A stretch of 44,943 bases of DNA from assembly GCA_047620505.1 (NCBI GenBank), contig JBLHKS010000037.1, positions 1-44,943 on the forward strand. The letters are read 5' to 3'. Each line of letters begins with the position of its first letter. Position 1 is the stretch's first letter. Below, piece by piece: positions 1 to 7,149 of this stretch. A program made the translations under genes and the position numbers. The stretch is from JBLHKS01 sp047620505. GTDB lineage: Bacteria > Verrucomicrobiota > Verrucomicrobiia > Verrucomicrobiales > DEV007. Below the pieces are notes generated by a model. The model saw only the letters and a program-made list of their open reading frames with translations. It had not been told where the DNA came from and did not search any database.

Positions 1-172
1 TGTTCACCGTCGCGACGTCGGATTCCAGCTTTGTGATCCGCGCGCCCTCCTTGCTGTGGGAAAAGCTGAGTGCCGCCATACCGGCGATGAGGCCGATCAT
101 GCCAACCACGATCAAGGCCTCCATCATACTGAAACCACCGGAGCGGCTCCACTGTTTCATTCGCGCATTCAT
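1..172 (-). CDS. Prepilin-type (type IV pilin-like) protein, partial
   Basis: Only the first 57 codons lie inside the window; the gene runs off the left edge. The minus-strand reading from ATG at 172 gives a short basic leader, then GGFSMMEALIVVGMIGLIAG. This is the prepilin cleavage/methylation signature: Gly before Phe, Glu at position +5 (counting Phe as +1), then a hydrophobic helix. Proteins of this kind are cleaved by a prepilin peptidase and assembled into type IV pili or type II secretion pseudopili, anchored in the inner membrane until assembly. A second in-frame ATG at 160 is also possible. The residues after the helix are charged (SHSKEGARITKLESD), like the alpha-spine of pseudopilins. 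The class of pilin cannot be told without the C-terminus. Confidence 0.8.
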   Translation of the reverse strand, partial: MNARMKQWSRSGGFSMMEALIVVGMIGLIAGMAALSFSHSKEGARITKLESDVATVN

Positions 173-234
173 GTGTTCTTTACTAGAGCTACCATAGAAA
201 CCATAATTGTCTACGGATATTTCCTAGGGCGCTC

Positions 235-266
235 CAAACCGGCCAGCGAAATTGCCGGCCGGTTTG
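235..266 (-). terminator. Stem-loop downstream of the D/R/Y-rich protein gene
   Basis: A perfect 10-bp stem (CAAACCGGCC pairing with GGCCGGTTTG) encloses a 12-base loop. It sits about 40 bases beyond the stop at 304 on the minus strand. No U-run follows it, so it may be an RNA-stabilising hairpin or a weak terminator rather than a classical intrinsic one. Confidence 0.4.
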
Positions 267-303
267 AGAAAATGAGAAGAAGGAAATCTGGGCGCTGCCT
301 GGC

Positions 304-669
304 TCAGTGCCGACGATCATCCGAGAGAGACCGTATGATCTGGATAGCGCGGATGACGCGTTCGACGTCGTCGTCGCCTCGGTCATAGCGCTCATAACCG
401 CGATCCCGATCGTAGCCGCCTCGGCGACCGCGATCGTAGCGATCATCATCGTCATCGTAGCGCTCACGACCACCGCGTTCGCGGCGTTCATAACGGTCAT
501 CATCGTCGTAGCGGCGCTCGTAACGATCGTCATCATTTGATCGCCCACGGCGGCGATCGTTGTCGTCATCATCGTCGTGATCGGCGAAGACCGGGGCCAT
601 TGAGCCGAAAACCGCCATTGCGGCGAAAGTTGCGGCGGCTTTCTTGAAAATCGAAGTGCGGTAGTTCAT
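304..669 (-). CDS. Small exported Asp/Arg/Tyr-rich low-complexity protein
   Basis: The 121-residue product begins MNYRTSIFKKAAATFAAM, a basic N-region and hydrophobic core ending at VFA-DHD, a good signal peptidase I site. The mature part is almost entirely Asp, Arg, Tyr, Gly and Glu in repeats of the DDDRYERR and DRYDRG kind. A short helical tail (VERVIRAIQIIRSLS) follows. It is a disordered polyampholyte destined for the periplasm or outside. I recognise no family. Start choice: a longer upstream reading exists to 762, but only the ATG at 669 gives a signal peptide. Possible roles such as matrix, metal or polymer binding are guesswork. Confidence 0.6.
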   Translation of the reverse strand: MNYRTSIFKKAAATFAAMAVFGSMAPVFADHDDDDDNDRRRGRSNDDDRYERRYDDDDRYERRERGGRERYDDDDDRYDRGRRGGYDRDRGYERYDRGDDDVERVIRAIQIIRSLSDDRRH

Positions 670-811
670 TTGATTGAAGGGTTTTTGGTTGCTGTTGACC
701 GTTGGCGAGAATCTCGAAACTCTCCCCGGCTGATGAAGGGAAAGACCGCTCCCACGCTCCAAATTGCGTTTGAAGTCGAAAAGACTTCGATCACGCCCGA
801 TCCAGAAATCT

Positions 812-2977
812 TCAGATCAATCCGGATCTACGCATGTAGATAAAGAATCCAGACAGCACGCTGATGACGACACCGCCTATGGCGAGAATCCCCGCCATGC
901 CGGCTCGGCTCGGGGGTGCCAGAGTGCTCATGCCGAATTCCACCGAAGGAAGGCTGTTGGTGTTGTCAGGGCCTTTGGAAAATACACGAAACATGTAGTA
1001 CGTGTCTGGCTGAAGCCCGGTCAGCTCCGCGATCACTAGTTCCTCTTCGAGTTTGTATTCCGCTTCCTGGAGCGGAAACCAAATGCACTCATAGCGTTTG
1101 TTCTTCGGGTTAAATTTCGTAATCCGAGCTTCAACTTCGTAGTTTTCGTGGTTACCCGCACGGGGCCAGATCAACTCAAGGGAATCGGTTTTTGCCTCAC
1201 GAAGACCGAATTTTTCGATCTTTGGCAAATTGGTGTCCGTCCTGGTTTTAAACGGGCTGTAGGCAAGAAGTCTGTCGCGAGTGATCATGGGCGGCAGCGG
1301 AATTCTTCCGGCGATTCCCACCACAGACGAGGGAATCGAGTCGACCAAAGATTGACGGCTCTTCAGTTGATCGAGGGTTGGAGCCTGCCCTTGGTTTGCG
1401 AACAAGTTCGAGTAACCGGCACCTGCCGGGCCGGAACTCTGCGGATTCGAATTCGGCTGCGGTCCGACTCTCGGGGACGTCGCCGAGGTTCCGTTTCCAA
1501 CCGAATTCGACGGCCGGGTCAGGCTTCCTGAAAGCCCGGATTCCCCACCAGGCGGCACCAGATCTGGTTCGCGAACCTGGGTGATCACAGCACTGCAATC
1601 GCCGCGCAATTTCACCAGCAGCAGCTCGTTGGTCGGCGACAGCTGAATCGTCTCACGAAAGGCCCCGCGCGCTTCCGGGCGGAACCAAATTCGGAACTCC
1701 CGCACAGAATTCGGCGCGATTTCAAACTCCTCGCCCACCTCTTCCAACTCGAACGGAGCTGGCAAGGCAAACGCGACTTTCTCCGGCACGCCGCCCTCGT
1801 TTCGAATCCCGAACTCCCCGCTTTTTTCCTCTTCAGGATACAACGAGCCAAAATCGAGGATCGCGCTGACGGTGTTGCTCAACTCAACGGCCAGACGAGC
1901 AGGCGAAGGCTTCGCTTTGACCTGAATTTCGCGTTTAAAGCCGTCCGTCTGGATCGTTAGAACTCCTTCGAAAGGCATCGGATCTCCCGCTGGCAGCTCG
2001 ATTTTAATTTCCTGCCCTCGGCCTGGATTTAAAACAACCAGCTCGCCTCGAGGGAGATTCAGCCGTTCATCCATGCCAAAAGTCAGATCAAACCGGTCCC
2101 GGCTGCGCGGATTCACTTTTACCGTTCCCGTCCGCTTGCGAGTCGCCAAGTCGAACTTCAGCTCCACTTTCGAGTGGTCAACGGCGAACGGAATCACGCC
2201 TTCCGCGGTCACCATCGCGATTGCACCATCGAAACCTGGCGTCAAGCTGGCGTGGGTCGTCCGCGGACCGGGCGCGACCGGGGAAAACCGAAACGTCGCC
2301 ATGATTTGCTCCTCGGGCTCAAGCCGAACTTTGGTCTGATCCGGATCCGGAACCCAGCTCCAGCGCGCTCCCTCTTCAAACATTTTCAGCGGACCTTCGA
2401 AGAAGTCGTTTCCGATATTTTTGATCGGGATCGTCACGGTTTCGGATTGCCCAACGAGCACGGCACCGAAATTCACGTTTGGCGGAAGTTGCAGAACCGG
2501 CTGAGGCGTTGCGACTTCGATTTTTACCTCCATCGGTGCCGAAGTCCGTCCCCGCGGGTAGCGCGCCGAGAACGTAAATGAATCTAAAGGGACATCCTGA
2601 TTGGCATCCGGCGTGTAATCGACTTCTGCCGCAGAGAGCCGGTTCGGGAGGACCCTGATATCGGACAGAGTTCCAAATTTCGGCAGAGATCGCGCCGAAT
2701 AATGAATTTCCTGAGCGTCGAGGTCCTCGACCGTTTCGAGCAGAAACGTGATCGTCCGGCCCCGCAGAACTTTTCCTTCGATCGCGATCGGAAGCGGAAT
2801 CCGCTCCTCTTCGCGGTATTCCATGTTCTCATTTTTATCGGGCGGCTTGCGATCCCCGGCACCCACGCCCTTCGCCGGTGCCTTGACGTCTGCCAAAGCA
2901 CTGAGCGGCCCGGCCAGCACCAGGGCTGACAGGCCGATCAGAAAAATATGGGATCCACGTTTCAACAGGGCGGCCAT
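812..2977 (-). CDS. Exported, membrane-anchored protein with ASH-like and fibronectin III-like domains
   Basis: The 721-residue product has an N-terminal signal peptide (MAALLKRGSHIFLIGLSALV...LSALA). Several immunoglobulin-like segments follow, including one with the ASPM/SPD-2/Hydin pattern NFGAVLVGQSETVTIPIKN and a related one near NEGGVPEKVAF. A Pro/Ser/Gly-rich linker comes next. Near the C-terminus is an Fn3-like segment (LELIWPRAGNHENYEVEARI to LTGLQPDTYYMFRVFSKG). A single membrane helix (GILAIGGVVISVLSGFFIYM) and a basic RR tail end the protein. It is probably tethered in the inner membrane with the domains in the periplasm. The frame extends upstream to a TTG at 3004; I prefer the ATG at 2977, because it starts directly at the signal peptide. 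Function unknown; adhesion or scaffolding is the usual inference for such architecture. Confidence 0.75.
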   Translation of the reverse strand: MAALLKRGSHIFLIGLSALVLAGPLSALADVKAPAKGVGAGDRKPPDKNENMEYREEERIPLPIAIEGKVLRGRTITFLLETVEDLDAQEIHYSARSLPKFGTLSDIRVLPNRLSAAEVDYTPDANQDVPLDSFTFSARYPRGRTSAPMEVKIEVATPQPVLQLPPNVNFGAVLVGQSETVTIPIKNIGNDFFEGPLKMFEEGARWSWVPDPDQTKVRLEPEEQIMATFRFSPVAPGPRTTHASLTPGFDGAIAMVTAEGVIPFAVDHSKVELKFDLATRKRTGTVKVNPRSRDRFDLTFGMDERLNLPRGELVVLNPGRGQEIKIELPAGDPMPFEGVLTIQTDGFKREIQVKAKPSPARLAVELSNTVSAILDFGSLYPEEEKSGEFGIRNEGGVPEKVAFALPAPFELEEVGEEFEIAPNSVREFRIWFRPEARGAFRETIQLSPTNELLLVKLRGDCSAVITQVREPDLVPPGGESGLSGSLTRPSNSVGNGTSATSPRVGPQPNSNPQSSGPAGAGYSNLFANQGQAPTLDQLKSRQSLVDSIPSSVVGIAGRIPLPPMITRDRLLAYSPFKTRTDTNLPKIEKFGLREAKTDSLELIWPRAGNHENYEVEARITKFNPKNKRYECIWFPLQEAEYKLEEELVIAELTGLQPDTYYMFRVFSKGPDNTNSLPSVEFGMSTLAPPSRAGMAGILAIGGVVISVLSGFFIYMRRSGLI

Positions 2978-3042
2978 AATACCGGTTTCGAGGCGCGATG
3001 TCAAAGCTCGATGCCTTTACATCGTGAAGACAATTTCGCTGC

Positions 3043-4905
3043 TCATTCCTCGTCGTGGAGATGCTCCTTCGGGGTGTAGAAACTGGCAACGACCACGAAG
3101 AGCACCGCAGCACAGCCCATCAGGATCGTGAAGAACCAGAAATACGGAGCTCCTTCCAGTTTCGTTTGCCCGCCGACGAAGTAATCCTGGCTCAAACTCG
3201 GCTCGGTCGATTCTTCCTCCTCATCGCCCTTCACCCCAAGCTCGCGCTGGCGCACCGACAGCCAGGTTTCTTCCGGCTCCGCCCAGCTGAACATGCCGCC
3301 ATCCTCCTTTACTTCTGGAATGGTAATTTCGAACGCGATCCCCTCGTCCCACTTCGTTGTGGGCTCTTTGTCAGGGCCGTCGGAACTGATTCGGCAGATG
3401 TTTCGAGTTACCTGTCGGTAGCGCAAAGGCTGTCCCCAGGGATCGTTGAACCCAACCAGCAGCTGCTGGCCAACTTCGCTCTTCGGAGTGCGCCAGTCAG
3501 CCGTTTTGATCTCCGCATCGATCAACTTCGCGGCTGTGTCGAGCACCGCCTTCGAGGCGAATTCGAGACTCTCGCGTTCACCCTCTTTATAGAGGGCCTC
3601 GATATCGTCATCCGTCCCTTTCTTTCCATCGAAGCCAGGATGCGTCTTCGCGCCGGACTCGACCGCCACAATTTCTGTGAGCGTGTCAGGAACCTGGATC
3701 GCCCAGTTCACACCCGCAGTGAGATAATTTCCGAGGAAAACGGTTACGAAAAACACCCCCATCACGAGGGACTTCATCGTCTTCGGAGCCTGCGTGTAGC
3801 TAAACTCAAGACCAACGATGGAGATCATCACTTCTGCAGCTGTCAGGATCGTGAACGCGAGAAACTGCCAACCAATCGAAGGCATCCCGCCGGAATCGAT
3901 CGACTCCTGGAGCAGGGCGACGATGCCGAAACCGATCACCATCACAAAAAAGCCGATCGACATTTTTCGCAGTGGCGTCAGGGTCCAAACCTTGTTGACC
4001 GCCGGGTAAACTACGAAAGTGAACAACGGAATATAGATCAGAATCAGGATCGGGTTGATCGCCTGAACCTGGGAAGGCAGCCAATCCATTCCGAGGAAAT
4101 GCAGGTTCGTATCCTGAGCTTGGAGCACCCAGGACGATCCTGTCTGATCGAAAAGCGACCAGAAAATGGTCACAAATCCAAGGACGATACAAAGCCTGAG
4201 TAACGTGCTCAGGCCCTTTTTGCTAAAAGCCTCCCTCACGAATTCTCCACCCTTCGCCGGAACGTGAATGAATTTTCGACGGCCCATCCAGAAAACGAAC
4301 GCGGCAATCGCCATCAGCACGCCCGGGACGCCGAAAGCCCAGTGCGGACCGTACCACTGCAAGAGCCACGGCGTCAGCATCGTCGAGAAAAACGCGCCGA
4401 AATTGATCGCCCAATAGAAGTAGTTAAAGATCTTCGGCAGCAGGTACGCGTTCGTCTTTCCGAACTGATCGCCAACGTGCGCCGAGACACACGACTTGAT
4501 CCCGCCAGCGCCGATCACGATCCACGCGAGACCGAAAAAGAGCATGGCGGAAGGATCGCCGACGCTTCCCATCATCGCGAGAAGGCCGTGGCCGACGCAG
4601 TACCCTAACGATAGGAAAACGATCGTCCGATATTTACCAAAGAATGCATCTGCTAGAATCGCTCCGAAGAATGGAGTGAGGTAAACCCAGGCAACAAAAG
4701 TATGAAAATTCTCAGTGGCCTTCGCATTCGACATTGGCTCAGTCGGAGTCGTGCCCATGAGGTGAAGATATTTCACCATGAAGACAATCAAGATCGTCCG
4801 CATCCCGTAAAAGCTGAACCGCTCAGCGGCTTCATTTCCTACGATGTAGGGAATCCCTGGCGGCATGCCAGGCGTGGGAGTCGGGGCGGTGCGGTACTTT
4901 GCCAT
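3043..4905 (-). CDS. POT/PTR-family proton-dependent oligopeptide transporter
   Basis: The 620-residue product is an MFS transporter of the proton-coupled oligopeptide family in the inner membrane. The N-terminal segment IPYIVGNEAAERFSFYGMR holds the family's ExxERFxxYG motif in transmembrane helix 1. GAGGIKSCVSAHVGDQFG matches the second POT signature. YFYWAINFGAFFS matches the conserved FYxxINxG motif. A hydrophilic insert of about 150 residues (from the ESGAKTHPGFDGKKGTDD region to EEEESTEPSLSQDY) splits the last helices and resembles the periplasmic insert of other bacterial POT proteins. The ATG at 4905 is chosen because the further 54 upstream codons run through the terminator hairpin and are not conserved in style. 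Transported substrates are probably di- or tripeptides. Confidence 0.9.
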   Translation of the reverse strand: MAKYRTAPTPTPGMPPGIPYIVGNEAAERFSFYGMRTILIVFMVKYLHLMGTTPTEPMSNAKATENFHTFVAWVYLTPFFGAILADAFFGKYRTIVFLSLGYCVGHGLLAMMGSVGDPSAMLFFGLAWIVIGAGGIKSCVSAHVGDQFGKTNAYLLPKIFNYFYWAINFGAFFSTMLTPWLLQWYGPHWAFGVPGVLMAIAAFVFWMGRRKFIHVPAKGGEFVREAFSKKGLSTLLRLCIVLGFVTIFWSLFDQTGSSWVLQAQDTNLHFLGMDWLPSQVQAINPILILIYIPLFTFVVYPAVNKVWTLTPLRKMSIGFFVMVIGFGIVALLQESIDSGGMPSIGWQFLAFTILTAAEVMISIVGLEFSYTQAPKTMKSLVMGVFFVTVFLGNYLTAGVNWAIQVPDTLTEIVAVESGAKTHPGFDGKKGTDDDIEALYKEGERESLEFASKAVLDTAAKLIDAEIKTADWRTPKSEVGQQLLVGFNDPWGQPLRYRQVTRNICRISSDGPDKEPTTKWDEGIAFEITIPEVKEDGGMFSWAEPEETWLSVRQRELGVKGDEEEESTEPSLSQDYFVGGQTKLEGAPYFWFFTILMGCAAVLFVVVASFYTPKEHLHDEE

Positions 4906-4944
4906 GAGGCAAGCTTTTAGCGCGGACACACCCGAGACGCGAAC

Positions 4945-5023
4945 AAAAAAAGAAGGCAGCCCGATCGATGGTTCCGTAAGAAAAACCCCCAAACTTACGG
5001 AACTAGAAATCAATCGGACTGCC
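4945..5023 (-). terminator. Strong intrinsic terminator after tamA
   Basis: On the minus strand a long hairpin is followed by a T-tract. The inner stem is a perfect 10 bp (GTTCCGTAAG with CTTACGGAAC, 4971-4980 and 4994-5003) around a 13-base loop. The outer stem (4955-4969 with 5009-5023) matches at 13 of 15 positions. The minus-strand RNA then continues with CTTC and seven U. It lies 114 bases past the tamA stop and just upstream of the peptide transporter, so it should end the tamB-tamA transcript. Confidence 0.8.
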
Positions 5024-5136
5024 TCTTGCATCTCCGCTTTCGCGTTGACGGCGGCGATTGTCCGCACAAATCGTCCTTCGTCAACCGCAAAAACACGAAA
5101 AATTCATTTTTTCTGGAGGGAGCCCGAGAGTCCCGT

Positions 5137-7149
5137 TCAGAACGAAATCCCGACCGTCAAATGAACCGCCCCCGACGGCTCGCCCTCTGATTGATTCAGG
5201 TTCCAACCGTAATCGAGACGGATCGGTCCAGTCGGAAGATCGTAACGAAGCCCGACCCCAGCCGCGTAGTGCATCCCGCTCAGCCCCGAGTCGCCTGAAC
5301 TCCGCAAGAGATTCCCGGCATCCGCGAAAATAGCCGCCCGGAGCGAACCCCGGATCGGCGTGGTGAATTCGGCGTTGAAGGTGTTGTAAACTTCTCCGCC
5401 CAACGGATCGCCGGATTGACCGAGCGGAGGCATCTGCAGTTCTGGAAAGCTCCGGACTGAACTCGCCCCGCCGTTGAAAAATCGCAGATCGATCGGCAGG
5501 TCGCGGTCGCCCGACCCGAACAGCATCCCGGTTCGCGCGCCGAGGCTGAGGACCGAGCGCTCGCCAATCGGGATGTGGGCGGTTGCGCGCAGCGAAGCGC
5601 GGACAAATTCGATGTCGTCGCCGCTTCCACTGGAAAAGCCGTATTCGATTCGGTTTTCCGCGATCAACCCGCGCCGGGGCAGATTGGGATCGTCGCGCGT
5701 GTCAAAAATCTGGGAGAAACCGAGTTTGTTGACGACGTAGCTGGGATCGCCGAGTTCGTCCGGGGTGAAATTCGAATTCAGGATATCGACTGAGGTCGAG
5801 GAGATATCGAAGGAAATGGTGTAGCGATCCGACAGCGCGCGGCTGATCCCGACGCCGGGGCCGAATTCCGATTTTTCGTAGCCTTCGAGCTGTTTCTCCA
5901 ACGCCAGAAACCGGGCGTTGAACCGCCAGGGCGTGTCGAAAAGCCAGTGATCGCTGTATCGAATCGCGCCTTGGATTCCGCGCTCGGTCAGCTCGCCCTC
6001 AAGCGATCCCGACCGGCCCGTGCCGAAGAGATTCCGTTCGCGAAGCGACAGCCCGATGATCGGTCCATCGAAGGTGCCATAGCCGCCGTAGACGCCGATT
6101 TCCTTGCTTCGCGCTTCCTCCACCTGAATCAGGAGGCCGACGGTGCCATCGTCCCGTTCGTCAGGCTGAACGCGCAGGCTCCGAAACAATCCCTGACCGA
6201 TCAATTCGCGCGTGATCGCGTTCGAGCGTTCCGGATCAAACGGAGCTCCTTCCAAATCGGCGTAGCGTTTTCGAATAAAGTCAGGATTCAAGCGATCGAC
6301 GCCCTCGATTTCGATTCCGGCCACCGTGAATTGCTGGCCAGTCGTCACCTCGAATTCCACGACGACATTTTCGCTGTCCTGATTGGCCGTCATCGCGACT
6401 CGGCTACGGAAAAAACCACGCTCGGTGAAGTGAGAAGTTACCCGGGACCGAGCTTCGGCGACGTTTTCCGTGGTAGTCGGCTGACCGACGAGATCAGCCG
6501 TCAAAGTCTCCAGCTCGGAGTCGTCAAATTTGAACTCCGCGAATCGATAGACCGGGCCTTCTTCGATCCGAACTCGGACGTTGACGATGATACCCTTTTC
6601 CTGATCCGGCTGCTCGTCGACGACTAACGGACCAACCTTCGCTCCCCAGAATCCACGAGCCACGTAGTAGCGTTCCACGTTCTCAAGGCCGGACTTCAGT
6701 TCTTCCTCAACGTAAGGAAGCTCGCCCTCGAAAAGCGAACTCGAATGCTGTTTCGTCGCCGCCGTGAACGACTCCTTAAGCGCCTTGAGATTGCCGACCT
6801 CAACGCCAGTGAACTCGATTGTTCCCAACATCGCAGGCCGACCTTCGTTCACTGTCAGGATCACGCGCTTTCCGCCATCGCCGATTTTCCAGAGCACTTC
6901 GGACTCGCGGAAGCCGCGCTTGTAGAGCGCCTGCTCCAAAAAATAAGCAGCATCATCGGCACGTGGCCGGGTGGCACCGCTGGTTTCGATCTGGCGGACT
7001 TGTTCGGCAATCAGGACCTTTGCTTTCGCTTCGGTGATCCGGTTCAGACCTTCAAAGCTGACCTGATCCGCGAATCCGGGCACAGCGGCGCAGAAGATCA
7101 AAGCAATGATGAGTGTAAGAGGGGAACGCCTTGGTTTTGACTGAATCAT
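5137..7149 (-). CDS. tamA: Omp85-family outer-membrane protein with POTRA repeats (TamA-like)
   Basis: The 670-residue product has a signal peptide (MIQSKPRRSPLTLIIALIFC...GFA). POTRA-type segments follow over roughly residues 30-330, for example VSFEGLNRITEAKAKVLIAE and VAGIEIEGVDRLNPDFIRKR. A 'surface antigen' beta-barrel fills the rest and ends in a terminal phenylalanine (VHLTVGISF), the usual signal for insertion by BamA. Late barrel motifs include DTRDDPNLPRRG and GGASSVRSF, the latter corresponding to the conserved G-x-x-x-VRG/F strand. The start overlaps the end of the tamB frame by 4 bp, so the two are translationally coupled. That coupling is why I call it TamA-like rather than BamA. 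The role is to help insert or export outer-membrane proteins or lipids together with TamB. Confidence 0.85.
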   Translation of the reverse strand: MIQSKPRRSPLTLIIALIFCAAVPGFADQVSFEGLNRITEAKAKVLIAEQVRQIETSGATRPRADDAAYFLEQALYKRGFRESEVLWKIGDGGKRVILTVNEGRPAMLGTIEFTGVEVGNLKALKESFTAATKQHSSSLFEGELPYVEEELKSGLENVERYYVARGFWGAKVGPLVVDEQPDQEKGIIVNVRVRIEEGPVYRFAEFKFDDSELETLTADLVGQPTTTENVAEARSRVTSHFTERGFFRSRVAMTANQDSENVVVEFEVTTGQQFTVAGIEIEGVDRLNPDFIRKRYADLEGAPFDPERSNAITRELIGQGLFRSLRVQPDERDDGTVGLLIQVEEARSKEIGVYGGYGTFDGPIIGLSLRERNLFGTGRSGSLEGELTERGIQGAIRYSDHWLFDTPWRFNARFLALEKQLEGYEKSEFGPGVGISRALSDRYTISFDISSTSVDILNSNFTPDELGDPSYVVNKLGFSQIFDTRDDPNLPRRGLIAENRIEYGFSSGSGDDIEFVRASLRATAHIPIGERSVLSLGARTGMLFGSGDRDLPIDLRFFNGGASSVRSFPELQMPPLGQSGDPLGGEVYNTFNAEFTTPIRGSLRAAIFADAGNLLRSSGDSGLSGMHYAAGVGLRYDLPTGPIRLDYGWNLNQSEGEPSGAVHLTVGISF

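Noticed and set aside
3055..4203. A 382-codon plus-strand open frame
   Set aside because: Antisense to the peptide transporter, which has clear POT motifs.
4955..5023. Riboswitch or leader element for the peptide transporter
   Set aside because: The hairpin is followed on the minus strand by CTTC and seven U, so it fits an intrinsic terminator of the tamB-tamA operon better.
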